Part shown: positions 18,078-26,952 of the stretch, piece by piece
How positions within the stretch are numbered: position 1 is the first letter of the stretch
Layout: every line of letters starts with the position of its first letter
Source of the DNA: Flagellimonas sp. 389
GTDB lineage: Bacteria > Bacteroidota > Bacteroidia > Flavobacteriales > Flavobacteriaceae
Direction of reading: 5' to 3'
NCBI RefSeq assembly: GCF_018449435.1
Contig: NZ_JAHCMU010000013.1
Coordinates: 62,001-126,000, forward strand
Length of the DNA stretch: 64,000 nt
Position numbers and translations under genes: made by a program
The notes under the pieces: generated by a model
What the model was told of the DNA's origin: nothing
Seen by the model: the letters and a program-made list of their open reading frames with translations, nothing else
Database searches by the model: none

Positions 18078-18735
18078 AGAAGGCCAAAAAATAATCATTA
18101 TCACGTTTTTTATCGTGGTCGCCATTATACTTGTTGCACACTTTTTTATCCCCATTGAATGGTTACGGTTACCGCTACAAGTTTTGGCGTTGATTTTATT
18201 GATTTTGATTCTTCAATTCTTTAGAAACCCAAAAAGATATGTAAGCCCAAACTTTGATGAAGTTTTAGCCCCTGTAGATGGAAAAGTCGTAGTTATTGAA
18301 GAAGTGGAAGAACCAGAATATTTTAAAGGTAAACGAAGACAAGTTTCCATATTTATGTCCCCTTTAAATGTGCATGTCACGCGTTATGCCGCTAGTGGAA
18401 CAATAACCTATTCTAAATACCACCCAGGGAAATATTTAGTAGCTTGGCACCCAAAGTCAAGTACCGAGAACGAACGTACCACAGTAGTGATACATACGCC
18501 AAAATTTGGTGAGATCGGTTATAGACAAATAGCAGGGGCACTTGCACGCCGTATTGTCAACTACGCCGAAGAAGGGGAACAAGTTGCCCAAGGAGAAGAT
18601 GCCGGTTTTATTAAATTTGGTTCAAGGGTCGATTTGTTATTGCCATTGGATTGTGATATCACGGTAAAACTTGGTCAAAAAGTGGTTGGGGCCAAAACCT
18701 GTATTGCTGCCATTAGAAGCAAAGATGACAGATGA
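18067..18735 (+). CDS. psd: Phosphatidylserine decarboxylase (short type)
   Basis: Decarboxylates phosphatidylserine to phosphatidylethanolamine. The 222-aa form has two N-terminal membrane helices (about 9-30 and 35-52). The self-cleavage site is FGSRVD, with Gly185-Ser186 giving the pyruvoyl group. FMSPLNVHVTRY and GYRQIAGALARRIV are family blocks. It overlaps cdsA by 11 nt and the acyl-CoA-binding protein gene by 11 nt. Confidence 0.94.
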   Translation: MFHKEGQKIIIITFFIVVAIILVAHFFIPIEWLRLPLQVLALILLILILQFFRNPKRYVSPNFDEVLAPVDGKVVVIEEVEEPEYFKGKRRQVSIFMSPLNVHVTRYAASGTITYSKYHPGKYLVAWHPKSSTENERTTVVIHTPKFGEIGYRQIAGALARRIVNYAEEGEQVAQGEDAGFIKFGSRVDLLLPLDCDITVKLGQKVVGAKTCIAAIRSKDDR

Positions 18736-18988
18736 AACCCTACATAAAAAATTTGAGGAAGCTGTAGCTTATGTAAATAGCTATGAGGAACCCTTGCCTG
18801 CAGATTTTTTATTGAAGTTGTATGCCTATTTTAAAATTGCCAATAGAAATTTTGGAAACCCTGGTAGTAAAACCCCATTAATAAACGCTTTTAAAGCAAA
18901 TGCACTCATCCAAGCACAAAATATAGGTAGAGAGGAAGCCATGCAAAGCTATATTGAGTTGGCGAACACACTAAAGAAGAAATCTTAA
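18725..18988 (+). CDS. Acyl-CoA-binding protein
   Basis: An 87-aa four-helix protein of the ACBP family, which binds long-chain acyl-CoA esters in the cytosol. Recognisable pieces are LKLYAYFKIANRNFGNPG, KTPLINAFKANAL and REEAMQSYIELANTL. The Trp of the usual KxxAW segment is missing (KANALIQA). I chose the ATG at 18725, 11 nt before the psd stop; a longer in-frame start would add 18 non-conserved residues. Its position after cdsA and psd fits a role in acyl supply for phospholipids. Confidence 0.88.
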   Translation: MTDETLHKKFEEAVAYVNSYEEPLPADFLLKLYAYFKIANRNFGNPGSKTPLINAFKANALIQAQNIGREEAMQSYIELANTLKKKS

Positions 18989-19068
18989 TCCCCTCAACGT
19001 GGTGCTTTGTTCACTTATCCAGATATGAGAATCCTATCCTGTTGCTCTTCAAAAAAATAAGCCAAACC

Positions 19069-20337
19069 TCACGAAGCTAAATCCGGTGCAACGTAATTCT
19101 TTTCAACATACGTAAAGTAAAGAGCTCCAACGATAGTGACCAAAAAATAAAGACCGACCAAATAACTTCCAATGGACCAATAGGCATCAAGACCAAACCA
19201 ATCCCCAGTTGCATAAATCAAGAGTAGTCCTGCAACCGATCTAAAAAGTTCTATCCAAACTGCATATGGTGCTTTATCCATTAAAGTGGTATACCCATAG
19301 ATCCCAATAAAAATATAGGCTCCAAATAAGAGCAAACCGTTAAACCCAATTTCAGAATAATTGAAGAACATAAACAACATTAAACTGATATTCGCCACTA
19401 ATTGAAAAATGGAATATCCCTTTAATGCGTTTGAAACTTCTGGCCGATACTTCTCGAAATTATACACATCTTCAATAACTTTGATAGGGTATTTGCTTTT
19501 AACATCCGCCGGTCTCCAACCGGTGGGCATAAACCATATTCGGAGTTTATCCCAATAACTTTTGGTTCGCCATGCATCCTTCATTAATCGCCATAGGTGT
19601 TGAAAGTTTATCAAAATAGGGTTCCAAGTACTTGCTGGCTTTAATACGCCATATTGAGGCGGAACCTCATCCAACTCCTCTTGAAACGTACCGAAAATTC
19701 TATCCCAAAAACTAAATATCTGCCCAAGGTTCTTATCCACATATTCTGGATTGATGGCATGGTGTACCCTATGCTGGGAAGGTGTGATCATCACATACTC
19801 CAACCATCCTAATTTACCTATGTGCCTTGTATGGTACCAGAACTGCGCAAACAAATGGATAGGCGCCAAAATAGCAATAACCTTGTGTGGTACGCCCAAT
19901 AAAGCAGCTGGAATAAGAAGTAAGGAAAAATATCCTAACAAGTTGGAAATGGATTGGCGCAGCGCGCAGGCCAAGTTAAATTCTTCACTACTATGGTGTA
20001 TGACATGTTGATTCCAAAAAAAATTGATATGATGGCTTAAACGATGGTTCCAATAACCTGCAAAATCCAAGGTCAAGAATGCGATTACCCACACCAACCA
20101 ATTGGCTTTTATTTCCGTAAGTGCCAAATGCTCCAATAAAAAAGGGTACGAGACAATTATGATTCCAATACCAAGGGAATCTTTCACAACATTGGTAAGA
20201 CCCGAACTTAAACTGCTTACGGTATCCATAACATTGTGCATCTGCTTTTTCACAAAATGTCCGTACAGAACCTCAAAAAGTACCAATCCAATAAAAAACG
20301 GCGTAGCATACAACAATGCCGTAGCGTATGTCTCCAT
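19069..20337 (-). CDS. Sterol desaturase / fatty acid hydroxylase family membrane protein
   Basis: A 422-aa integral membrane protein with the histidine boxes of di-iron hydroxylases: HRLSHH (residues 98-103), HVIHH (111-115), YHTRH (168-172) and HRVHH (189-193). A second set of helices at residues 300-420 extends past the catalytic domain, which makes it longer than the simple family. The substrate is a lipid of unknown type. It lies 51 nt downstream of the nucleotidyltransferase gene on the same strand, perhaps at the end of the same operon. Confidence 0.88.
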   Translation of the reverse strand: METYATALLYATPFFIGLVLFEVLYGHFVKKQMHNVMDTVSSLSSGLTNVVKDSLGIGIIIVSYPFLLEHLALTEIKANWLVWVIAFLTLDFAGYWNHRLSHHINFFWNQHVIHHSSEEFNLACALRQSISNLLGYFSLLLIPAALLGVPHKVIAILAPIHLFAQFWYHTRHIGKLGWLEYVMITPSQHRVHHAINPEYVDKNLGQIFSFWDRIFGTFQEELDEVPPQYGVLKPASTWNPILINFQHLWRLMKDAWRTKSYWDKLRIWFMPTGWRPADVKSKYPIKVIEDVYNFEKYRPEVSNALKGYSIFQLVANISLMLFMFFNYSEIGFNGLLLFGAYIFIGIYGYTTLMDKAPYAVWIELFRSVAGLLLIYATGDWFGLDAYWSIGSYLVGLYFLVTIVGALYFTYVEKNYVAPDLAS

Positions 20338-20388
20338 AGCTCATAGAATTAATTAATACGTTTATGGGGTTAAAAATCTGTTCCCAAT

Positions 20389-21228
20389 TTACTCCAAATT
20401 TTTGAATAACCTAATATCGCCCGCCGCGGTTAAATCTGGAATGTGCTCAGAACGAGGGATACAGACCATACTTTTTGGAAGTTCCTTAATAAGATTCGCT
20501 ACTGCTTTTGGAAGTTCTTTTTCGCTCCTAACCTTATCTAAAGGGCAATTTTCGAGAAATGGATACACCTGTTCTCCAGAAAAACTAAAAATGTTCATGC
20601 TTACCCGAAGCTCATTAGTTTCATCCTTATATTTTTCAACTTCACCTGACTCTGGCTTTTCAATGATTCCTTGTAAAAAGCCATCCGAAGAAATATCCAT
20701 TACGGCAAATTTCAATATGCGCTCATCGGTAAATTCGAATCCGGAACTACCATAACTGATCAAGGCATTGGGCGCATTTCTATCTGCCTTTAAATCTTTT
20801 AGAGCACCAACGGAATATAGGTTATCACCATTGCAGACCGTAAAATAACCCTCTTTAAGTTCAGGATATTGGTCCAAACATTGTTGAAGTGCATCTGCTG
20901 TACCCAAAGGTTTTTCTCTTCCGTGGGGAATGTGCTGAATTGCAAAGCGAACACTCAAATCAAATGAGAAATAATCTGCATTTACCAAATCATGGAAAGC
21001 TTTATTCTCTGGTGAAGTAATAAGGAATATTTTTTTGTATCCGGCATTGACGGCATTTTCTATCAAATAGTATAAAAATGGTCTATTATTTTTACCTACA
21101 GGGATAAGGCTTTTATGATGGGCAGTAGCAATTTTTTTTGTGCTCTCATCTAGCGTTGTGCTTTCAAGACTTCTTTTCATTCGGGAAGAAGCTCCTCCTA
21201 CCATAATGATCAGACTTTCATTTTTCAT
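20389..21228 (-). CDS. Sugar-phosphate nucleotidyltransferase family protein
   Basis: A 279-aa GT-A-like nucleotidyltransferase. The N-terminal nucleotide loop reads MVGGASSRM, followed by KSLIPVGKNNRPFLYYLIE, where the canonical lysine lies. YFTVCNGDNLYS supplies the metal-binding D in GD. It likely forms an NDP-sugar from a sugar-1-phosphate. A 25-residue insertion rich in Ser/Thr follows the first loop. It begins 2 nt after the GHMP kinase stop, so kinase and nucleotidyltransferase probably act in sequence on the same sugar. Confidence 0.82.
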   Translation of the reverse strand: MKNESLIIMVGGASSRMKRSLESTTLDESTKKIATAHHKSLIPVGKNNRPFLYYLIENAVNAGYKKIFLITSPENKAFHDLVNADYFSFDLSVRFAIQHIPHGREKPLGTADALQQCLDQYPELKEGYFTVCNGDNLYSVGALKDLKADRNAPNALISYGSSGFEFTDERILKFAVMDISSDGFLQGIIEKPESGEVEKYKDETNELRVSMNIFSFSGEQVYPFLENCPLDKVRSEKELPKAVANLIKELPKSMVCIPRSEHIPDLTAAGDIRLFKNLE

Positions 21229-21230
21229 GT

Positions 21231-22286
21231 TTATATGGTTATAAGTTTGACTTCATAAGCTGCTACAGCACCAGCATCTAAAAACGCTTGCTTCACAAGA
21301 TTTTTACTAGCATCATCGACTATTGCAACCATGCAGCCACCGCCACCGGAACCAATAATTTTTGCGCCAAATGCTCCAGATTTCCTTGCTGCATCCATCA
21401 TTTTTATCATTTCTAAAGGTGTGTTCTGTATTTGATTTTGGAGTATCGCTTGATGATTGTTCATTAGTTCACCGAGCTGTTTTAAATCAGGCTTAGTGTT
21501 TTGTAGTATTCTTTTCGCTTGTAATGTAATGTCATAGTTATGGATAGCTGCAAACCAATGTTCTCGATATTTATTGGGTACAACAGTTTTATAATTTTGA
21601 TAATCATCTAAAGTAGCTTTTTCCATACTAAATTTTGGATTTACATTCTTTACAGCAGCAACAGCTTTTTCCGCATATGACCTAGCATTTTTAAGAACAC
21701 TTAGTGTTTTTTTCGATATGCCCGATTCCGCAACGATGAGCTTACCTAAACCTCCAACAAGTCGTTCCGTCTTTCCTATTTTCGTATCTATATGGAGTAG
21801 TCCACCTTGTGCAATAGTAAACATATCCATCAAACCACCAGGTTGTCCAAAGAATTGCACTTCGGCTTTATAGGCCCATTTTCCTACTTGGATATCATCA
21901 ATTTCACCAACATATTCTTGGGTTTTACTCAAAAAGCGTATCCAAGCCACTACAATAGCCGAAGAACTGGATAATCCTGCATTAATTGGAATATTACCCG
22001 AAATCTCAATATCATATCCTTGAATGAGATCAAACCCTTCTTCTTTTAGAATAGCCATTGACGACCTGTAATAGTCGTTCTTTTTAATTGCAGTTAAATC
22101 ATCATCCAAAGAAATAGAAATTGTTGATTTTAAATCCAACAACTTTATATGGAACATTCTTTGCGAATTCGGTACTGCGCTTAAATGGATAAATCGGTTA
22201 ATGGTTCCGGCTATCACCGGAAGCCCTAAATAATCTTGATGGTCACCAAAAAAACAGATACGTGCGGGAACTTTTACATGAACCAT
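21231..22286 (-). CDS. GHMP-family sugar kinase
   Basis: A 351-aa kinase. PARICFFGDHQDYLGLPVI resembles the galactokinase sugar-binding signature (GDHQDYLG, residues 14-21). GLSSSSA (104-110) is the ATP loop, and a glycine-rich GSGGGGCMVAI lies near the C-terminus. It probably phosphorylates the anomeric OH of a sugar, as galactokinase, GalNAc kinase, fucokinase or glucuronokinase do. Which sugar cannot be told. The 7-nt and 2-nt spacings to its neighbours mark a tight operon. Confidence 0.85.
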   Translation of the reverse strand: MVHVKVPARICFFGDHQDYLGLPVIAGTINRFIHLSAVPNSQRMFHIKLLDLKSTISISLDDDLTAIKKNDYYRSSMAILKEEGFDLIQGYDIEISGNIPINAGLSSSSAIVVAWIRFLSKTQEYVGEIDDIQVGKWAYKAEVQFFGQPGGLMDMFTIAQGGLLHIDTKIGKTERLVGGLGKLIVAESGISKKTLSVLKNARSYAEKAVAAVKNVNPKFSMEKATLDDYQNYKTVVPNKYREHWFAAIHNYDITLQAKRILQNTKPDLKQLGELMNNHQAILQNQIQNTPLEMIKMMDAARKSGAFGAKIIGSGGGGCMVAIVDDASKNLVKQAFLDAGAVAAYEVKLITI

Positions 22287-22293
22287 ACAACGT

Positions 22294-23682
22294 TTAACTT
22301 ATGATAGCCAAAGGGGCTGTTGTCTTCCAATTTCCCCTTGTAAAATCAGGGAACTTTTGTGGTTTTCCATCATTTGCCACAGAACGCTCACTTAAGGGGG
22401 CTACAGAACTCCAAAAACAACCTTCGTAAACATTTTGATCTAGTGGAAGTCCTTTTTGCAGGCACTCAACGATGCGGTAGACCATGATACCATCCATACC
22501 GCCATGCCCACTTCCCTTTGCAGCCTTATTGAGTCGAGTGTAGAGCGGATGATCATACTTTTCGTAAAGTACTTGTAGTTGTTCGCCCTGCACCCACGAA
22601 TGATGGTCTTTCGTTATCCCTTCTACTCCACCCTCCAGTGCTACTCTAGTTGGATATCCTGCAAGTGTACCCTTTGTACCCTGAAGAAGGTTTAGACGTG
22701 AATAAGGTCGTGGGCTTGTCTCATCCCATTGCACCATAATGGTTCTCCCCAAGTTGGTTTTGATGATTGAAGTATTTAAATCGCCTCCTTGAAAATCGAG
22801 CTGATTCCATTTATGATCTTTGGCGTAATTTTTCTGTGCATAAGCAGCCCTACCTAGTGAAGGTGTCGAAAAAGAGACCAAACTTTTAAAGGTATCCTCA
22901 CTTCTTGCCAGATTCATATACTGCGCAACAGGGCCTAGACCATGAGTCGGATACAAGTTCCCGTTACGGTTTGCATAATGATGGGTTCGCCAAGAACCAG
23001 TGCCCCGCTCCTGCTCTTCCATTTGCCAGCGCAATTCATGGATATACGCGGCTTCACCATGCAAAATTTCGCCCACAACACCTTGTCGGCACATATTCAG
23101 AAACATGAGCTCATCCCTACTGTAGTTTACATTTTCGAGCATCATACAATGCTTTTGGGTTCGTTCACTGGCATCAACAATAGCCCACATTTCTTCTATC
23201 GTTACGGCAATGGGCACTTCAACAAAGGCATGTGCTCCTTGGTTCATCGATTCAATGGCCATAGGTGCATGATTTTTCCAATTTGTAGCAATAAAAACCG
23301 CATCTGGTTTTACTTCTGATAACATTTGCTTCCAAACCTCTTCGTCTCCAGAGTATTGTTTGATGTTTTTATGCCTATCGGATGTCGATACTTCTCTGAC
23401 CCAACCTACTTTTTGCTTGACCAAATCCTGATAAACATCACAAATAGCAACTACTTCAGTATTTGGCAATGCCGCCAAAAATTTTAAATGATCCCCTCCT
23501 CGTGCGCCTACACCAATAAAAGCAGCCCTCACATTTTCTAATTTTGGAGCAGCATACCCACCCATATATTTTGATTGAAAAGGTCGGTCGCTATTAGCTC
23601 TTAAATAACCGGGCGTTATGGATACTGCCGCCGCTGATAGTGAAGTTTTCTTTAAGAAATTACGTCTATTTAGGTTTTTCAT
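22294..23682 (-). CDS. GH109-like Gfo/Idh/MocA oxidoreductase with Tat signal
   Basis: A 462-aa protein with a twin-arginine export signal (RRNFLKK, Arg6-Arg7, then an Ala-rich stretch) and a Rossmann NAD site GVGARGG (57-63). Blocks ENVNYSRDELMFLNM, GEAAYIHELRW, GNLYPTHGLGPVAQYM and GHGGMDGIM match family GH109, the NAD-dependent alpha-N-acetylgalactosaminidases. Expected activity is release of terminal alpha-GalNAc in the periplasm. I chose the ATG at 23682; an upstream TTG would spoil the Tat signal. The GHMP kinase gene starts 7 nt later. Confidence 0.85.
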   Translation of the reverse strand: MKNLNRRNFLKKTSLSAAAVSITPGYLRANSDRPFQSKYMGGYAAPKLENVRAAFIGVGARGGDHLKFLAALPNTEVVAICDVYQDLVKQKVGWVREVSTSDRHKNIKQYSGDEEVWKQMLSEVKPDAVFIATNWKNHAPMAIESMNQGAHAFVEVPIAVTIEEMWAIVDASERTQKHCMMLENVNYSRDELMFLNMCRQGVVGEILHGEAAYIHELRWQMEEQERGTGSWRTHHYANRNGNLYPTHGLGPVAQYMNLARSEDTFKSLVSFSTPSLGRAAYAQKNYAKDHKWNQLDFQGGDLNTSIIKTNLGRTIMVQWDETSPRPYSRLNLLQGTKGTLAGYPTRVALEGGVEGITKDHHSWVQGEQLQVLYEKYDHPLYTRLNKAAKGSGHGGMDGIMVYRIVECLQKGLPLDQNVYEGCFWSSVAPLSERSVANDGKPQKFPDFTRGNWKTTAPLAIIS

Positions 23683-23722
23683 TTTGGTCTGGTCAGTTGT
23701 TTTTTTAGTCGCAAACAATTAA

Positions 23723-26017
23723 TCATACATAATTGCTTGCATCTATTTTTACGATTAAGGATTTGCTCACTGGGGTATAACTCTTGTCCGCATAAAGATC
23801 ATTTGGAATCAAAACATTGGTCTCTGGAAAATAGGCACAAAGATTACCGGAAGGAATATCATACGGGATAATCTTAAACTGCTCCGCTCTTCTTTCTTTA
23901 TTGGAATAATTACTGATCAAATCCACTACTTGTTTAGCTTTCAGCTGTAAACTTTCCATATCTTTTGGGTTCATAAATATTACCCTCCGCTCTCCGTAAA
24001 TACCTCTATACCTATCGTTCATGCCATAAATGGTCGTATTGAACTGATCATGACTACGAACTGTCATTAAGATAAATTCATTTGTTTTCAAATCATGTTG
24101 AGGAAGTTTACAAACAGAAAATTGTGCTTTTTCACCGGGTAATTTTGAAAAGTCCGTTTCTCTCACATTGTTTGGCAGGTAAAATCCAGACCCTTTAGAT
24201 TTTTTGGAGTAATTGTGATAGCCGATCAATACTTCTGACATTTTTTGCCGTAATACATTATAATCTTCGCCAAGGGTTTTCCAATCAACAGAAGTATCAG
24301 CACCAAAATAGGCACTGGCAATATTTGCTACAATTTCTGGTTCGCTCATTAGGTGTTCACTGGCAGGTTTTAACCTGCCTTGACTTTGATGCACCTTGCC
24401 CATACTATTTTCAACAGTCACAAAACGTTCTTTGTCCATTTCCGATCTTCCCAGCGTAGGCAAAATTAATGCGGTTTTACCTGCAGTAAGATGCGTACGA
24501 TTGAGTTTTGTACTCACTGAAACCGTTAAATCACAATTCTGAAATGCTGTCGCGGTATACTCGGTATCCGAAGCTGCTGAAACAAGATTTCCTCCTAAAG
24601 CAATAAATACCTTGGCCTTGCCCTCATACATTGCTTTTATGCCCTTAACCGTATCGAAACCTTCTTTTTCTGGAGGGTCAAAATCGAAAGCTTCTTTAAG
24701 GGATTTATTCAAAGATTTTGAAACATAATGCATAATACCCACACTACGGTCACCCTGTACATTACTATGCCCTCTTACGGGACAGGTCCCTGCTCCTTCT
24801 TTGCCAAGACTCCCTTTTAATAGCAAGAGGTTTACGCACTCCTTAATGTTCTCCACACCGTTTTTATGCTGTGTCAATCCCATGGCCCAACAAATAATGA
24901 TCTTTGATTTTTTAGCTAAAAGTGCCACAGTTTCGTCAACATAATTAGAATCAACTCCACATAAATCCAACAATTCATCTTCACTGTACTGTTGTAAATC
25001 ATCTAAAAATGATTGATAACCATTAGTCTTTTCATTTATAAATTCGTGGTCAAAAACTTTTTCACCCTTTTCTTCTAATACTATCAAGCGTTTCATAATG
25101 AGCTTGAGCAACGAAACATCTTGATTGATTTTTACCTGTAAGAATACATCGGTCAATTGGGTTCCGGCTCCTAAGATTCCGTTGACCTCTTGTGGATTCT
25201 TAAAGCGGCTTAGCCCACTTTCCATGAGTGGGTTAACCGTAATGATCTTCCCACCATTTTCTTTACATTTTTGCAATGCGGTCAGCATTCTGGGATGGTT
25301 GGTGCCAGGGTTTTGCCCCATGATCATTACTACTTCTGCACTGTAAAAATCCTCTAGCAATACAGAGCCTTTTCCAATACCTAAAGTTTCTGAAAGTGCC
25401 ACTCCACTGGATTCATGGCACATATTGGAACAATCGGGCATATTATTGGTACCAAAAGCACGTGAAAATAGGCCATATAGAAATGCCGCTTCGTTGCTAG
25501 AACGCCCAGAAGTGTAAAAAATAGCTTCGTCTGGAGAGTTTAAGCGATGTAAATGCTGTGAAATAACCTGAAATGCATCCGACCAAGAAATTTGTTCGTA
25601 ATGAACAGCACCGGGTTTTAGGATGAAAGGTTCAGTAATGCGTCCACTTTTCCCGATTTGATAATCGCTCCAAGTTGAGATTTCTTCCACGGAAAACTTC
25701 TTGAAAAAATCCCTGTCAACGCGTTCAAAAGTGGTTTCTTCCGCTATTGCTTTGGCCCCATTTTCACAATATTCTCCAAGTTTTGATGGCGTTTCAGGGT
25801 CGGGCCAAGCACATCCAGGGCAGTCAAAGCCTTCTTTTTGATTCATATGGGAAAGCGTCTTCAACGACCTGAACAACCCGGACTCTTTACTCACATGTTC
25901 CAAGGCGGCTTTTATTCCCGGCACACCAGCAGCGTAGTCCTTAGGTTCGGTAACTTTTAGGTTTGAGAATTCAATAGTTCCCGTAACGGAGATGTTTCTT
26001 TTTTTTGGGCTTCCCAT
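23723..26017 (-). CDS. FdhF/YdeP-family molybdopterin oxidoreductase
   Basis: A 764-aa homologue of formate dehydrogenase alpha subunits of the FdhF/YdeP group. The iron-sulfur region is reduced to CPGCAWPDP (Cys66, Cys69). Family blocks include FYTSGRSSNEAAFLYG, PDCSNMCHESSG, MGQNPGTNHPRML, CPVRGHSNVQGDRSVGI and the C-terminal MGD-binding domain. E. coli YdeP (759 aa) is tied to acid resistance; the physiological reaction is unknown. There is no signal peptide, so it is cytoplasmic. I chose the ATG at 26017; a TTG at 26044 is also possible. GH109 begins 40 nt downstream. Confidence 0.88.
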   Translation of the reverse strand: MGSPKKRNISVTGTIEFSNLKVTEPKDYAAGVPGIKAALEHVSKESGLFRSLKTLSHMNQKEGFDCPGCAWPDPETPSKLGEYCENGAKAIAEETTFERVDRDFFKKFSVEEISTWSDYQIGKSGRITEPFILKPGAVHYEQISWSDAFQVISQHLHRLNSPDEAIFYTSGRSSNEAAFLYGLFSRAFGTNNMPDCSNMCHESSGVALSETLGIGKGSVLLEDFYSAEVVMIMGQNPGTNHPRMLTALQKCKENGGKIITVNPLMESGLSRFKNPQEVNGILGAGTQLTDVFLQVKINQDVSLLKLIMKRLIVLEEKGEKVFDHEFINEKTNGYQSFLDDLQQYSEDELLDLCGVDSNYVDETVALLAKKSKIIICWAMGLTQHKNGVENIKECVNLLLLKGSLGKEGAGTCPVRGHSNVQGDRSVGIMHYVSKSLNKSLKEAFDFDPPEKEGFDTVKGIKAMYEGKAKVFIALGGNLVSAASDTEYTATAFQNCDLTVSVSTKLNRTHLTAGKTALILPTLGRSEMDKERFVTVENSMGKVHQSQGRLKPASEHLMSEPEIVANIASAYFGADTSVDWKTLGEDYNVLRQKMSEVLIGYHNYSKKSKGSGFYLPNNVRETDFSKLPGEKAQFSVCKLPQHDLKTNEFILMTVRSHDQFNTTIYGMNDRYRGIYGERRVIFMNPKDMESLQLKAKQVVDLISNYSNKERRAEQFKIIPYDIPSGNLCAYFPETNVLIPNDLYADKSYTPVSKSLIVKIDASNYV

Positions 26018-26096
26018 AGTGTAGCTAAATTCTCGTGTATCCAACTACAAGTTAAGGCTTGAAACCAGAAAAATCTATAGCATCGGGAAATTTATT

Positions 26097-26284
26097 TTAA
26101 TCTGCGGATTTGTAGATAAACTCAACGACCCGGTCAGCATTTATAAAACCTTGCCCGTGGGTCTCATCCCATTCTTTGGATAAATTCATTTTTTGGACCT
26201 GTTCTAGCGAATTACCCTTAGCTTTTGCTTTTACCACGTATTTCTCTAATTCAGCGAAGTTTTCAAACAAAAACCTTACACAAA
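26097..26284 (-). pseudogene. C-terminal stub of an MBL-fold metallo-hydrolase
   Basis: The minus strand between the PepSY gene and fdhF reads a clear coding fragment: FENFAELEKYVVKAKAKGNS, then LEQVQKMNLSKEWDETHGQG, then FINADRVVEFIYKSAD and TAA at 26097-26099. This is the usual C-terminal helical tail of one class of metallo-beta-lactamase-fold hydrolases (KGKSLEEV...GFI..D.FV..VY). No start codon or catalytic HxHxDH region precedes it; the frame runs into the PepSY coding region and stops. It looks like the 3' remnant of a gene lost by deletion. Confidence 0.55.
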
Positions 26285-26791
26285 TAGTAAAACCAATGTA
26301 AGAATAAGACCAGCAGCGGTAAAGAGCAATCCCTTTTTAAAAATTGTGGTTTTAGGCAAAAACATCCAGAAAGAAGAAACGACAAAAAATAGCAGCGCTA
26401 GTCCAAAAAAGATATTCAAAAAGTATAGCGGATCAGACGATTTTGCTATGTGCAAACGTGCCATTTTATCAAGTACAAAGGGTAATTTTTTTAAAGTGTA
26501 CTCTACTTCCCCAGTTTTTAAATTATAGGTACCGTGCTTAAAAATCCCAATGTCTCCAGTTGTGGTCGTAAACTTCAAATTTTTAATCTTAGTTTCAGAA
26601 CCTACTTGAGCAGCATTCAATCCTACTTTGAGTTGCTTTTCATAATGGTATTCTTTTTTAAGAAAATCGGTATCCCTAAAGAGAAGTACAATACCACTTA
26701 TTGCATAGACAGCCATAATACCGGCCAGGAAAAAACCCAAATACCTATGATAGGTTCGTATTCTATTTGAAAAATCGCGTTGCTTGGACAT
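26276..26791 (-). CDS. PepSY-domain membrane protein
   Basis: A 171-aa protein with a TM helix at about 14-36 (the RTYHRYLGFFLAGIMAVYAISG motif in pieces typical of PepSY-associated TM proteins), a small extracytoplasmic PepSY-like domain (about 40-110), and two more helices at 118-140 and 150-170. Related proteins work with siderophore receptors or ferric reductases, but no such partner is adjacent. Its last bases abut the metallo-hydrolase stub, so its 3' end may be a deletion junction, although the length is normal. Confidence 0.8.
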   Translation of the reverse strand: MSKQRDFSNRIRTYHRYLGFFLAGIMAVYAISGIVLLFRDTDFLKKEYHYEKQLKVGLNAAQVGSETKIKNLKFTTTTGDIGIFKHGTYNLKTGEVEYTLKKLPFVLDKMARLHIAKSSDPLYFLNIFFGLALLFFVVSSFWMFLPKTTIFKKGLLFTAAGLILTLVLLFV

Positions 26792-26888
26792 TATTTAGAA
26801 TGATTTTAAAAGCACGCAATTTCCAACATTTTGATGTATTCAGAAAAAAAAATTGAAACTAAATGCACAAGATTAACGCTCTACATCC

Positions 26889-26929
26889 ATCACTCTTTGT
26901 TTTTGGCTGGGTAAAGGATAAAGAGTGAT
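26889..26929 (-). terminator. 10-bp hairpin downstream of valS
   Basis: ATCACTCTTT (26889-26898) and AAAGAGTGAT (26920-26929) form a perfect 10-bp stem with a 21-nt loop, 24 nt past the valS stop. No T-run follows, so it may be an mRNA 3'-end stabiliser or factor-dependent terminator. Confidence 0.4.
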
Positions 26930-26952
26930 ATCAATATTGATTCTCGACCAAA

